Shown here piece after piece: positions 32,629 to 41,868 of a stretch of 64,000 nucleotides of DNA; position 1 is the stretch's first letter, and each line of letters begins with the position of its first letter. Source of the DNA: Gammaproteobacteria bacterium (GTDB lineage: Bacteria > Pseudomonadota > Gammaproteobacteria > Competibacterales > Competibacteraceae); assembly GCA_024235095.1 (NCBI GenBank), contig JACKNC010000001.1:1463501-1527500 (forward strand), read 5' to 3'. The translations under genes were made by a program, and so were the position numbers. Under the pieces are notes generated by a model. The model worked only from the letters and a program-made list of their open reading frames with translations. It had not been told where the DNA came from and searched no databases.

Positions 32629-34050
32629 ATGCCCGAACCGACGCCACCGGCGCAATTTCCCTGGACCCCGAACCGTTGGCGGGATCGTCCTGCGGCGCAG
32701 ATGCCGGATTATGAAGATGCTGCGGCGCTGGCCGAAGTCGAAGGAAGGCTGACGCATTCCCTGCCGCTGGTGTTTACCGGCGAAATCGACGCCTTGCGCG
32801 CACAACTGGCCGAGGTCGTCGCCGGGCGCGCTTTTCTGTTGCAAGGCGGCGATTGCGCCGAGAGTTTCGCCGATTTCAACGAGCGTGCTATCACCGACAC
32901 GTTCCGGGTGCTGTTGCAAATGGCGGTGATTCTGACCTTTGCTGCGGCGTGTCCCGTGGTCAAGGTTGGGCGGCTGGCGGGGCAGTTCGCAAAGCCGCGC
33001 AGCGCCCCAGTGGAGACTCGTGAGGGAGTCAATCTGCCCAGTTACCGGGGCGACATGGTCAACGGCCTCGATTTTACCCCCGAAGCGCGCCGGCCTGATC
33101 CACGCCGCCAGTTGCGCGCCTACTCCCAGTCGGCGGCGACGCTGAACCTGCTGCGAGCGCTGGCCCAGGGTGGTTTCGCGGATTTGCATCGGGTTCAGCA
33201 ATGGAATCTGGATTTTCTGCGGACCAATCCACAGGGCGCCCGCTACCGCGATCTCGCCGGGCGCATCAGCGAAACGCTGGCGTTTATCCGCGCCTGCGGG
33301 TTGGACGCCGCCACCGATCCACAGGTGCGGCAGGTTCAGTTTTTCACCTCGCATGAGGCGCTGTTGCTGGGCTATGAGCAGGCGCTGACCCGGCGCGATC
33401 CGCTCAGCGGCGCATGGTGCGATGGTTCTGCACACTTTTTATGGATCGGCGAGCGCACCCGGCAGATCGACGGCGCACACGTCGAGTTTCTGCGCGGTGT
33501 TGCTAACCCAGTCGGACTTAAACTGGGACCGACGGTCGACCCGGATACCCTGCTGCGCTTGATCGACACCCTCAATCCTGACAACCAGCCGGGACGGCTG
33601 ACCCTGATCAGCCGAATGGGCGCCGAGCGGATCGAGACGGCGTTGCCGCCACTCATTCAGGTGACGCAACGCGAAGGTCGGCGCATTATCTGGTCCTGTG
33701 ACCCGATGCATGGCAACACTCAGGAAACCGGCGCTGGCTATAAAACCCGATCTTTTAACCGTATTCTCGACGAAGTACGGCGCTTTTTCGCGATTCATCG
33801 CGCCGAAGGCAGTATTCCCGGCGGGATGCACTTTGAACTGACCGGCCAAGATGTCACCGAATGTCTGGGCGGCGCTCAGGACATTACCGAGCAGGGCCTG
33901 GCCGAGCGCTATCATACGCAATGCGACCCGCGCCTGAACGCCTCGCAGAGTCTGGAACTGGCGTTTCTGATTGCGGAAATGCTCAAGGATTCCCGGCGGG
34001 AGCGTTCGCTGGAGAACTCATCGAATCGGGAGGAGAATATCGCAACATGA
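32629..34050 (+). CDS. Class II 3-deoxy-7-phosphoheptulonate synthase
   Basis: DAHP synthase condenses phosphoenolpyruvate with erythrose 4-phosphate, the entry into the shikimate pathway. The 473-residue length and sequence are of the class II (plant/Mycobacterium) type: it starts FPWTPNRWRDRPAAQMPDY, has LLQGGDCAESFADF with a metal-ligand Cys, VKVGRLAGQFAKPRS, the PYRGD-equivalent PSYRGDMVNG, DPMHGNTQET and GGMHFELTGQDVTECLGG. It overlaps the next amidotransferase gene by 4 bp (ATGA). Class II enzymes can also serve secondary metabolism; here no such cluster is seen, so a housekeeping role is assumed. Confidence 0.95.
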   Translation: MPEPTPPAQFPWTPNRWRDRPAAQMPDYEDAAALAEVEGRLTHSLPLVFTGEIDALRAQLAEVVAGRAFLLQGGDCAESFADFNERAITDTFRVLLQMAVILTFAAACPVVKVGRLAGQFAKPRSAPVETREGVNLPSYRGDMVNGLDFTPEARRPDPRRQLRAYSQSAATLNLLRALAQGGFADLHRVQQWNLDFLRTNPQGARYRDLAGRISETLAFIRACGLDAATDPQVRQVQFFTSHEALLLGYEQALTRRDPLSGAWCDGSAHFLWIGERTRQIDGAHVEFLRGVANPVGLKLGPTVDPDTLLRLIDTLNPDNQPGRLTLISRMGAERIETALPPLIQVTQREGRRIIWSCDPMHGNTQETGAGYKTRSFNRILDEVRRFFAIHRAEGSIPGGMHFELTGQDVTECLGGAQDITEQGLAERYHTQCDPRLNASQSLELAFLIAEMLKDSRRERSLENSSNREENIAT

Positions 34051-34775
34051 GGCGTCAATCACCTCGTCCCCGGTTGCTGCTGGTCATGCAGACGCCTGAC
34101 GCCGATGCCGGTCGTTGCGCGCGCAAACTGAGCAAGCGCGGTTACCGATTGGATTATTGCTACCCACTGTCCGGTCAACCCCTGCCCTCCGGGATGAACG
34201 GCTACGCAGGAGCGATTGTGTTCGGTGGGCCGATGAGCGCCAACGATGATGGCAAACGGCCAGGCATCCGCGCGCAACTGGATTGGATACCCAGAGCGCT
34301 CGATTCCGGGCAACCCTTTTTGGGGATCTGCCTGGGCGCGCAATTACTGGCGCGGGCGTTGGGAGCGACCGTCCGGCCCCACCCCGAGGGTTTGGCGGAA
34401 GTCGGCTATTTCCCGGTTGAACCTACGGCGACCGGTCAGAATCTGTTCGATACCTCGTTGCATGTCTATCACTGGCATCATGAAGGCTTTGCGTTGCCCG
34501 CCGGCGCGGAATTGCTGGCGACTGGCGAGCGCTTTCCCCATCAGGCGTTTCGATATGACGCTCATGCATTTGGCGTGCAGTTCCATCCGGAAGTGGATCA
34601 GACCATCATGGAAAGCTGGCTGGTGGAAGGCGCCGATGAGTTAAGTCATCCTGGCGCACAGTCCGCCGATGAACAGCGCGAACGGCATGTTCGCCATGAC
34701 GCCGCGCTCGATGCATGGCTTGAGCAGTTTGTGGATCAGTGGTTGCAGGCGAGAGATCGGGAGACAGAGAGGTAG
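34047..34775 (+). CDS. Class I glutamine amidotransferase-like protein
   Basis: The ATG at 34047 overlaps the DAHP synthase stop and follows GGAGGAG. The frame is open further upstream inside the DAHP synthase gene, but those residues resemble nothing. The 242-residue protein has the oxyanion segment IVFGGPMSANDD, nucleophile elbow LGICLGAQLLARALGA, YHWHHEGFALP and catalytic VQFHPEVD. It is of the same stand-alone GMP-synthase-like type as the gene at 6380-7084. It might deliver ammonia or degrade a gamma-glutamyl compound. Coupling to DAHP synthase suggests, but does not prove, a role near aromatic metabolism (for example an aminated chorismate or aminoshikimate route). Confidence 0.88.
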   Translation: MRRQSPRPRLLLVMQTPDADAGRCARKLSKRGYRLDYCYPLSGQPLPSGMNGYAGAIVFGGPMSANDDGKRPGIRAQLDWIPRALDSGQPFLGICLGAQLLARALGATVRPHPEGLAEVGYFPVEPTATGQNLFDTSLHVYHWHHEGFALPAGAELLATGERFPHQAFRYDAHAFGVQFHPEVDQTIMESWLVEGADELSHPGAQSADEQRERHVRHDAALDAWLEQFVDQWLQARDRETER

Positions 34776-34868
34776 GGGATAGAAACGTTGCGGGAATCGT
34801 GAATTCTCTTTACCCGCAGCCCGTTTCAGACTATGTTCCGCGCCATTTGACCGTGGGGCTAAACTTGC

Positions 34869-35831
34869 ATGATCAACGCCTTTGAACTTCAACATGGTCG
34901 CCTCCAGCAGATCCAAATCGAAAGCAAGGCTGACCTTGAACGCACCAAGCCCATCTGGATCGATTTCGACGAACCGGATGACGAAGAGCGGCTTTGGGCT
35001 AAGGAGCTGTTCAGGCTAACCTTGCCGGATGAGGACGACTTCGGCGATATCGAAGCCAGCGCCCGATGCTTCGAGGACGCCAGCGGCGCTTTGCAAATCC
35101 GCTCTGATTTTTTGATTAATAAGGACGATGAATCACGCAACATACCGGTCGCTTTTGTATTCAAGCAGGACATTCTGTTTAGCCTGCATGAGGAAGACTT
35201 GCCGGTCTTCCGTCTGCTGCGAATGCGCGCGCGCCATCAACCCGGTTATCTCGAAGACAGCCGCGATGTGTTGCTTGATCTGTACGCGACCAGCGTGGAG
35301 TATTCCGCTGATTCGTTGGAGGGCGTTTATGCCGCTTTGGAAGAGATCGGCAATCGGGTCTTAAAAGCGCGTTTGACGGACCAGGCGGCGGGCGACGTGC
35401 TCGCCCATATTGCTCGGGAAGAAGACTTGAATGGACGCATTCGCCGTAACATGATGGACACGCGCCGCGCCATTTCCTTCCTGATGCGCCGACGGCTGCT
35501 TTCAACCGATCAGATCGAAGAAGCACGGCAAATTTTGCGGGATATCGAATCGCTGGACGGACACACGTCGTTTCTGTTCGAGAAGATCAACTTTCTGATG
35601 GACGCAACTGTCGGTTTCATTAATATCAACCAGAATAAAATCATCAAAATTTTCTCAGTGGTTTCGGTAGCTTTGTTGCCGCCCACCCTGATCGCCAGCA
35701 TTTACGGCATGAATTTCGAGTTCATGCCCGAACTGAAATGGGCGCTGGGCTATCCAATCGCCCTCGGATTGATGGCGGCTTCGGTCGCCGCGCCGTTCTG
35801 GTTCTTCTTCCGCAAAGGCTGGTTGAAGTAG
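34869..35831 (+). CDS. corA: CorA-type magnesium/cobalt transport protein
   Basis: A 320-residue CorA family divalent-cation channel that assembles as a pentamer in the inner membrane. A long acidic and helical cytosolic domain (residues 1-255) precedes two C-terminal helices: IIKIFSVVSVALLPPTLIASIYGMNFEFMPE, which carries the diagnostic GMN at the pore mouth, and YPIALGLMAASVAAPFWFFFRKGWLK with the basic C-terminal tail. It resembles E. coli CorA in length. It is probably monocistronic; pncC starts 30 bp downstream and might be read through. Confidence 0.94.
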   Translation: MINAFELQHGRLQQIQIESKADLERTKPIWIDFDEPDDEERLWAKELFRLTLPDEDDFGDIEASARCFEDASGALQIRSDFLINKDDESRNIPVAFVFKQDILFSLHEEDLPVFRLLRMRARHQPGYLEDSRDVLLDLYATSVEYSADSLEGVYAALEEIGNRVLKARLTDQAAGDVLAHIAREEDLNGRIRRNMMDTRRAISFLMRRRLLSTDQIEEARQILRDIESLDGHTSFLFEKINFLMDATVGFININQNKIIKIFSVVSVALLPPTLIASIYGMNFEFMPELKWALGYPIALGLMAASVAAPFWFFFRKGWLK

Positions 35832-35861
35832 ATTTCCCGTTCCTGACCCATTGGAGACGCC

Positions 35862-36368
35862 ATGTCCATCACGAATCCGACTGATCAGAATCTTTATGAA
35901 TTGGCGACACAAGTGGGTAACGCCTTGCGCGCCCGTAAGCAGAAACTGGCCCTTGCGGAATCCTGCACCGGCGGCTGGATCGGTAAGGTAATCACCGACG
36001 TGGCAGGCAGTTCCCATTGGTTCGACTGTGGTTTTGTCACTTACAGCAACACCGCCAAGTCCGAGATATTGGGCGTTCAGGAAGCGACATTGGCCCACTA
36101 CAGCGCGGTCAGCGCCGAAACGGTGATCGAGATGGCCATGAGAACATTGTCGCGCAGTCGTGCGGATGTTGCGGTGGCCGTCAGCGGCATCGCTGGCCCG
36201 GATGGCGGCAGTCCTCAAAAGCCGGTTGGGACGGTTTATCTGGCGTGGGCGCTACGCAGCGGCTCGATTCAGACGCAGGTTTGCCACTTTGCCGGCGATC
36301 GCGAGGCGGTGCGGCGGCAAACGGTTGCGATGGCCCTACAGGGCGTGTTGGAGGGGATTGATCCATAA
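35862..36368 (+). CDS. pncC: Nicotinamide-nucleotide amidohydrolase PncC (CinA C-terminal type)
   Basis: A 168-residue stand-alone CinA C-terminal domain enzyme that deamidates nicotinamide mononucleotide to nicotinate mononucleotide in NAD salvage. Typical sequence: LALAESCTGGWIGKVITDVAGSSHWFDCGFVTYSNTAK (catalytic Ser and Lys region), VSAETVIEMA, and VAVSGIAGPDGGSPQKPVGTVYLAW. In many gammaproteobacteria this gene lies just upstream of recA. Here it is about 10.5 kb away, separated by the accessory block at 36.4-46.3 kb. Confidence 0.94.
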   Translation: MSITNPTDQNLYELATQVGNALRARKQKLALAESCTGGWIGKVITDVAGSSHWFDCGFVTYSNTAKSEILGVQEATLAHYSAVSAETVIEMAMRTLSRSRADVAVAVSGIAGPDGGSPQKPVGTVYLAWALRSGSIQTQVCHFAGDREAVRRQTVAMALQGVLEGIDP

Positions 36369-36456
36369 TTCCGAGCGGCAAAATGGTGAAACTTCCAAAT
36401 CTACGCTTACCCCTTTGCGATAACTCGCCAGCAGAAAGCGCAGGCGCTTGACCGGT

Positions 36457-38304
36457 TCAACCAGCTTCGGTTTGACCAATCCTGGCCTTGGCGCGCTTGG
36501 TGTTCTGACGGAGCTGCTTTTTCAAGACTGGCGTCCGCCCTTCCCGCCAGACCAGCCGCTCCAGCCCCAGGGCCACCACGGCATGGGTGCGCAGGCGCAA
36601 CTTTTTCCCATAATGGGCCTCCAGTTCCTGCCGGTAGCGGGCCAGTTGCCGATCCGCCTGCACCAGGGCCTGTTGCACCGCCGGTAGGGTCTGCAACGCC
36701 TCGCGATCCAACGCCTGGCTGGTTTCACTCGTCAGATCGACGTCGCTCCATTTCAGCGCCTTGAATTCCAGCACATGGTCAAGCAGGGCAAAGGCGCGCT
36801 GGTCTGGGCGGACGATTAGGGTTAAATCGGCATAACCCCGCGCTAGGGCGGTTTCCGAATCCATCATGTAAAAGGCGTCGTTGAACAACACGGCCAGAAA
36901 GGCCATTTTCACCACCAGTTCATTGCTCCAACGCAGGTCGCGGTTATCCAGAACGCCGAAGCGGTGCTCCAGCAGTTCGCACAATGGCCCCAGTTCGCCC
37001 GTGGCGTAAAACGTTCGGCAGGCCGCCTGGCGCGGATCCTCGGCGTCTGGCAATACGTGATGGCGCAGACGCTCAACATAGAGTTGGCGAACCACTTGAT
37101 TCGGGATGGTCAGTTGCAACGCGCCGATTTCATCGCGCCCGGCCAGGGTGAGGACGCCGAAGTAGTACAACAGCGAGGCCATGAAGGCGGTGTCCTTGGG
37201 GGCGTTGAGCATCTCCTCGACGCCGAAGCGGTTGGACAACTGGGCAATGGCGAGCGGGGTTTCCGGATTCAGGGCTTCGGCGAGCAGGGTTTCGCCCTGC
37301 GGCAGGCGGGCGACATAGCGCAACCGGTTGCGGTCCATCGCTAAATTGTCGTCCAGCAGCCGGGCCGGGGGGATGCCCTGCCGAGCCAGATGCTTGAGAA
37401 AGTACAGCGCCAGGGTCGGGTTATAGACGCCGGCGGTCTGCGCCGGATGAAACCGGTAGCCGTTGTAAAAGACGCGCATCAGCTCACGGGCCTCGTCCAC
37501 CTGCGTCGCGCTCAACCCGTGAGCCGTCGCGACCTGGTCGAGGGCGGTCTGCAATTCGGCCTCGGTGAATCCGCACAGGTCTTGAGCCGCCGGGTCAACG
37601 CCCAGGTCTTCGGCGATATTATAGCCGCTGGTGATGTCGCTGAGGACGACCGGGGAGACGCCGGTGAGAAACACCCGATCCAGCCCCTGACCCTCGCCAG
37701 CTTCCTTGACGGCTTTGAAAAAGGCTTTGAGCATTCCCTCGCCCTGGACCAGTTCACTGTAACGCGCCGGGCCGCGTTCGGGACTGATCATGACGTCGTT
37801 GGCGAAGTTGTCGTATTCGTCGATCAGCAGATAGAGTTTGTACGGAGTCCGGGAAATGGCGCTTAGCATTGAATCGAAGCTGACCTGAGCGTTGGCAGGG
37901 TCAATGTGCACCGGCTGAGTCAACCAGGCGGCGTAGCGGGCTAGCAGGTCTTCAATCCGGACGTTGATGTGGTCAAATAGCGATTGCCGGATGGCCTCAT
38001 GATCACCGCGCGCTTCGATGCGTGAGAAGTTGAGTTTGAGGATGAAGTACTGGTTGTGGCGGGGCGTGGGATTCGGGCCGATGCGCAGGTCGCCGAACAG
38101 GCGCGGGAAGTCCTCGGCGCGGGCCAGGTCGTAGTAGTTTTCCAGGATGGAAAGCCAGAGACTTTTGCCAAAGCGGCGCGGGCGGAGGAACAATAACTGT
38201 TTGCCGGCGGCTTCTACGAGAGGAATGCGGTCGGTGCGGTCGACGTAGAAATAACCTTCCTCACGAAGGGTGCGGAAATCGGCGATGCCGTAGGGAAACT
38301 GCAT
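36457..38304 (-). CDS. AAA-ATPase-like protein with C-terminal PD-(D/E)XK nuclease domain
   Basis: A 615-residue protein of the AAA-ATPase_like (Pfam PF09820) / PDDEXK_9 type. It starts with the family hallmark FPYGIADFRTLREEGYFYVDRT, then a degenerate P-loop region LLFLRPRRFGKSLWLSIL (residues about 36-53), Walker B-like KLYLLIDEYDNFANDVM and sensor VFLTGVSPVVLSD. The C-terminal part has GYADLTLIV followed by HVLEFKALKW, fitting the Asp...ExK nuclease pattern. The family is common in Bacteroidetes and environmental proteobacteria, often in many copies; its biological role is unknown. It is the first gene of the block between pncC and recA, on the strand opposite to pncC. The triplicated palindrome lies just upstream of its start. 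Confidence 0.85.
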   Translation of the reverse strand: MQFPYGIADFRTLREEGYFYVDRTDRIPLVEAAGKQLLFLRPRRFGKSLWLSILENYYDLARAEDFPRLFGDLRIGPNPTPRHNQYFILKLNFSRIEARGDHEAIRQSLFDHINVRIEDLLARYAAWLTQPVHIDPANAQVSFDSMLSAISRTPYKLYLLIDEYDNFANDVMISPERGPARYSELVQGEGMLKAFFKAVKEAGEGQGLDRVFLTGVSPVVLSDITSGYNIAEDLGVDPAAQDLCGFTEAELQTALDQVATAHGLSATQVDEARELMRVFYNGYRFHPAQTAGVYNPTLALYFLKHLARQGIPPARLLDDNLAMDRNRLRYVARLPQGETLLAEALNPETPLAIAQLSNRFGVEEMLNAPKDTAFMASLLYYFGVLTLAGRDEIGALQLTIPNQVVRQLYVERLRHHVLPDAEDPRQAACRTFYATGELGPLCELLEHRFGVLDNRDLRWSNELVVKMAFLAVLFNDAFYMMDSETALARGYADLTLIVRPDQRAFALLDHVLEFKALKWSDVDLTSETSQALDREALQTLPAVQQALVQADRQLARYRQELEAHYGKKLRLRTHAVVALGLERLVWREGRTPVLKKQLRQNTKRAKARIGQTEAG

Positions 38305-38376
38305 GGCGGAGTCCTCGGGGCAGGGGCTGGCCGAAACTATAGCGGAAATCGGTAGATGCCTGGCTGGAGCCAGCCA

Positions 38377-38504
38377 GTAGGGTACGCATTGCGTACCCTA
38401 CCACCACTACTCGCCGACACAGTGATCCGTCAGTAGGGTACGCATTGCGTACCCTACCACTACTACTCACCGACAGCCAGTAGGGTACGCATTGCGTACC
38501 CTAC
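38377..38504. repeat. Triplicated 25-bp palindrome (REP-like array)
   Basis: Three exact copies of a near-perfect 25-bp palindrome (arms GTAGGGTACGC and GCGTACCCTAC around ATT) occur at 38377-38401, 38433-38457 and 38480-38504. The spacer after copy 1 (31 bp, starting CACCACTACTCGCC) recurs exactly after copy 3 up to 38535, so a larger unit has been duplicated. Spacers are neither uniform nor unique, so this is not CRISPR. It lies between the AAA-ATPase-like gene and the beta-helix gene; no RAYT transposase is nearby. Confidence 0.85.
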
Positions 38505-38549
38505 CACCACTACTCGCCGACACAGTGATCCGTCAGTTTGAGCGAGTCT

Positions 38550-41500
38550 TCAAGCCTCTCCCAACACGCTCTTCATGAAGTCCGTGAACTCCTGGGAATA
38601 GAGGAACCCCCGCATGGCGTCATTGCGCGACATGCCGCCCGCTAACTGACCCAGCCAGAACGCATAGCCGTCGTCATCCGGCGCGCGCTGGAAGAAGGTC
38701 CGGTACAGATTGGTGACGAACTGGCGGTCGGTGGTGTTGCGTCCGAGGTATTCTTCGCTGTTGAAGAAGAAGTCGGCCATTTGCCGGAATACTTCTTTGA
38801 CATCCGCGCCTTGCGCCTGCTTCTCTTCCACCAGTCCCTTCCAAAAGGCCAGCCCGCCGTCATCCGGGGCGCGTTCGGTGATCGACACGTAGTAATGGGT
38901 AATGAGCCGGCTGATCGGGTCACCGGTGGTGAAGGCGGCAGAGACTGTCTTATTCCCGGTCATCGTGATCTGACAAGCGTCGGTACCCGTACAACTCCCT
39001 CCACCCCAGCCGGTAAAAGTTCCGCCAGCAGGCACAGCGGTGAGGGTGACCACGGTATTGGGCGCATAGATGCATTGTAGATCGCCCGTGGCGGACGCGA
39101 ACGTGCAGTTACTTCCCACCGGGTCGCGGGCGATGCTGCCCTCGGGGTTGTAGGTCAAGGTCAAGGCGTAGCCGGTGGCGAACGCAGCGGTGACCGACTT
39201 CGCGGCGCTCATCGTGACGGTGCAAGCGCCCGTGCCGCTACAAGCCCCGGACCAACCCTGGAAGTAATGCGGGCCGACGCCGGGCGTAGTGGTCAACGTC
39301 ACCTGTGTATTGGCGGCGTAGGTTTCGCTGCAATCGGCGGTGTCGCCGGGAATGTTGCTACAGGAAATGCCGCTCGGTTGGCTGACGACGCTGCCGACGC
39401 CGACGCCGCTTAATGCGACATTCAATGCATAGCTGCCGCCGGTAGATCCGCTGGTGAAGGTCGCCGTGACGTTCTTGGCCGCGTTCATCGTGACCGTGCA
39501 ACTGAGGTTCGTGCCGCTGCACGCCCCGCTCCAACCCGTGAAGACCTGTTGACTACCTGTGGATAAGGGCTTTACATCAAAAGAAGACGGTTTGGCGGTC
39601 AGGGTGACCAGAGTGTTGGCGGCGTAGCTTTCACTGCAATCAGCGCCACAATCGATGCCCGATGGGTTGCTGGTGACCGTGCCGCTGCCTGTCCCTGCTT
39701 TACTGACCGTGAGCGTGTAAGTTACAGGGGAAGGGTTCGATAATAAAACGCTGACATTATCAATCAACGGTCCCCAAACACCGCTCATGTCAGGACTACT
39801 GAATGTGAGCGTCGTTTCCGATTGAGTCGCTGTGAATTCAAATGACTTGAGACTCCAAACCAATTGGTATTGCGGTGATGCTGTCTGCGAAAAAGTCCGC
39901 GCAACGCCATTCACAGTTACTTGTACTGCTCGTGGGTTTGTAAAAAAATCCACGCCAGCCATATAGAATGACACGGTGTAAGTAGTCCCGACATTGGTTG
40001 CGAATGTCTGTGAAAGAGTTCCCGTTGATTCGCCATCGAGGTTGAGATCGACTATTAAAGAACCGTCTTGAGCCGGACCCAAATGAGCGCCAATAAACAA
40101 CGGATTCCGTGATGGATTCGGAGTTCCTACATGCCAATCGGCTCCACTGCCGCCAATTAACCAACCTGAAAGAGCGGTATCATTCGGCAAAAGTCTTTGG
40201 AACCCCTGAGCGTCATAATAATTACCCTCTTCAAACGATCCATTCACAATAAGATTTGTGCTGTTTCCTGCGCCACCACCGCTTGTGCCTTCGACCGCGC
40301 CGATATCGACGGTGCCGCCGACGATGCGCGGAAAGCCGTCGCCCCGCTGGTCGGTAGTGACACCGCTGGGAATCAGGCCGTTGTTGCCGGCGTCAAGGGC
40401 CGGGCTGCCTGCGACCAACGCATGGGTTTGCGTGGGGCCGCCATTATCCGCCAGCGGGCCAATCACGGAACTGAGCGGACCTGCGATGACTTCGGTGGCC
40501 GATGGAGTTAGACCTTGCACCCCAGAAACGCCATTTTCGCCAAACAGATTAGAGGTGCTTTCAGTGCTGGAATCGCCGTAAACCTCCGGGCCATTGAGTG
40601 CGGTATTACCCGCGACGATGCTGTTGTGGAGAGTAAGCCCGGCGTAGCTGTAAATGCCTCCTCCCTGCTGGGTCGCGAGATTAGCGGTGAGGGTGCTGTT
40701 GGTCACAGTCACGTAGCTGAGATGAACATAAATCCCGCCACCACTGTTATGAGCGACGTTACCCGACAAGGTGCTATTGGTAATGGTTGCTGTGCCAATT
40801 GAGACAACAATCCCGCCACCAATGCTGGGACTGCTATTGTTGGACAAGGTGCTGTTCGTAATGATCAACGTGTTGTAGCTACAAAGAATTCCGCCGCCAT
40901 CGCCACCGCTGGTTTGATTACCATCAATAGTCGTGTTGGTGAGGGTAGCGGTCCCCTTGGAGAGGTAAATCCCGCCGCCGGAGTAAGCCTGGTTGCTTTT
41001 GACGATGCTGTCAGTGAGGGTAGCGGTCCCCTCGGAGAGGCTAATCCCGCCGCCGGAGTAAGCCTGGTTGTTTTTGACGACGCTGTCAGTGAGGGTAGCG
41101 GTCCCCCCGTAGAGGCTAATCCCGCCACCAGCGCCGTTCCCGCCACCAGCACCGTCGTCGGCAGTATTGTCTGACACGGTGACGTCAGTCAGGGTTAAGG
41201 AACCCGTGCTAAAAATCCCGCCGCCACTATGGGTGGCGGTATTGTCCGACACGGTGACCTGATTGAGCGTCAGATAACCGGCGTTGTAAATCCCGCCGCC
41301 ATCGTAGTAGGACTTACCCTCTTTGATCGTCAGCCCGCTGATAGTGGCGCCCAAGCTGGAGACGTTGAACACCCGCGAAGCGTTATTGCCACTCACGGCT
41401 AAGAGGCCCGCTCCCGGTCCAGTAATGGTCATTCGTCCGATGATCTCAATTTCCCCGCTGGTCAGGGTAATCGTCCCAGTCAAACCGGATTTGAACGTGA

Positions 41501-41702
41501 TGGTATGGATGGTTACCAAGTCAGCATTGGCATCCAGGATCGCCTGCCGCAATGAACCGGGGCCGCTATTGCTCAATGTGGTGACGGTGAAGGTGTTGGC
41601 CTGAACCACCGAGAAGTTCAGCGCCAGAATCAGAAACAGGCTCACGGTTCCGGCGCACCAGCCCAGCGAGGCCCGCGGTCGCCGAATAGAATGAATACTC
41701 AT
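38550..41702 (-). CDS. Secreted right-handed beta-helix protein with InlB-like repeats and DUF4214
   Basis: A 1050-residue exported protein. A signal peptide (basic start, hydrophobic LGWCAGTVSLFLILALNFSVV, cut near QAN at about 36) leads into TVTTLSNSGPGSLRQAILDAN, the start typical of choice-of-anchor/CSLREA-type beta-helix proteins. A parallel beta-helix with many SGGGIY/TLTNST coils runs to about residue 475, including nearly identical tandem coils around residues 180-250. A jelly-roll-like NLIVNGSFEEGNYY domain (about 480-660, DUF642/choice-of-anchor C style) follows, then about four Gly/Cys-rich repeats of the type FTGWSGACSGT..CTVTM (about 665-940), and finally a DUF4214 domain (about 945-1050, YVSITERAPDDGGLAFW, FFQRAPDDDGYAFWLGQL). 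It is likely a surface or released adhesin-like protein. DUF4214 is common in proteins secreted by type I systems, but no transporter is adjacent. Confidence 0.88.
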   Translation of the reverse strand: MSIHSIRRPRASLGWCAGTVSLFLILALNFSVVQANTFTVTTLSNSGPGSLRQAILDANADLVTIHTITFKSGLTGTITLTSGEIEIIGRMTITGPGAGLLAVSGNNASRVFNVSSLGATISGLTIKEGKSYYDGGGIYNAGYLTLNQVTVSDNTATHSGGGIFSTGSLTLTDVTVSDNTADDGAGGGNGAGGGISLYGGTATLTDSVVKNNQAYSGGGISLSEGTATLTDSIVKSNQAYSGGGIYLSKGTATLTNTTIDGNQTSGGDGGGILCSYNTLIITNSTLSNNSSPSIGGGIVVSIGTATITNSTLSGNVAHNSGGGIYVHLSYVTVTNSTLTANLATQQGGGIYSYAGLTLHNSIVAGNTALNGPEVYGDSSTESTSNLFGENGVSGVQGLTPSATEVIAGPLSSVIGPLADNGGPTQTHALVAGSPALDAGNNGLIPSGVTTDQRGDGFPRIVGGTVDIGAVEGTSGGGAGNSTNLIVNGSFEEGNYYDAQGFQRLLPNDTALSGWLIGGSGADWHVGTPNPSRNPLFIGAHLGPAQDGSLIVDLNLDGESTGTLSQTFATNVGTTYTVSFYMAGVDFFTNPRAVQVTVNGVARTFSQTASPQYQLVWSLKSFEFTATQSETTLTFSSPDMSGVWGPLIDNVSVLLSNPSPVTYTLTVSKAGTGSGTVTSNPSGIDCGADCSESYAANTLVTLTAKPSSFDVKPLSTGSQQVFTGWSGACSGTNLSCTVTMNAAKNVTATFTSGSTGGSYALNVALSGVGVGSVVSQPSGISCSNIPGDTADCSETYAANTQVTLTTTPGVGPHYFQGWSGACSGTGACTVTMSAAKSVTAAFATGYALTLTYNPEGSIARDPVGSNCTFASATGDLQCIYAPNTVVTLTAVPAGGTFTGWGGGSCTGTDACQITMTGNKTVSAAFTTGDPISRLITHYYVSITERAPDDGGLAFWKGLVEEKQAQGADVKEVFRQMADFFFNSEEYLGRNTTDRQFVTNLYRTFFQRAPDDDGYAFWLGQLAGGMSRNDAMRGFLYSQEFTDFMKSVLGEA

Positions 41703-41738
41703 GGAATATTTTCCTTAATGGGTGGGACGAATACAGGC

Positions 41739-41761
41739 TTGTCCACTTTGAATGTGGACAA
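41739..41761. promoter_or_regulatory. Candidate operator: perfect 8-bp inverted repeat before the beta-helix gene
   Basis: TTGTCCAC and GTGGACAA flank a 7-nt AT-rich centre, 37-60 bp upstream of the beta-helix start codon. Spacing fits a dimeric repressor site or an mRNA hairpin near the ribosome site. No regulator can be named. Confidence 0.35.
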
Positions 41762-41838
41762 ATATGAAGCATAAGAGATGGCCACTGCCTCAAAAGAGCA
41801 AATAGCACAAAACAGAGAAAAAGGCAAAAAATAATTTT

Positions 41839-41868
41839 ATTATAAATAAGTTAAATTTTAATTAGACA
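41839..41868 (-). promoter_or_regulatory. Candidate promoter of the beta-helix gene
   Basis: On the minus strand a perfect -10 hexamer TATAAT (41844-41839) is preceded, at about 17-18 bp, by only a weak -35 (TGTCTA). It lies about 140 bp upstream of the start codon in AT-rich DNA. Confidence 0.3.

Noticed and set aside
38377..38504. CRISPR array
   Set aside because: Only three perfect palindromes with spacers of unequal length, one of which is repeated, and no cas genes nearby.
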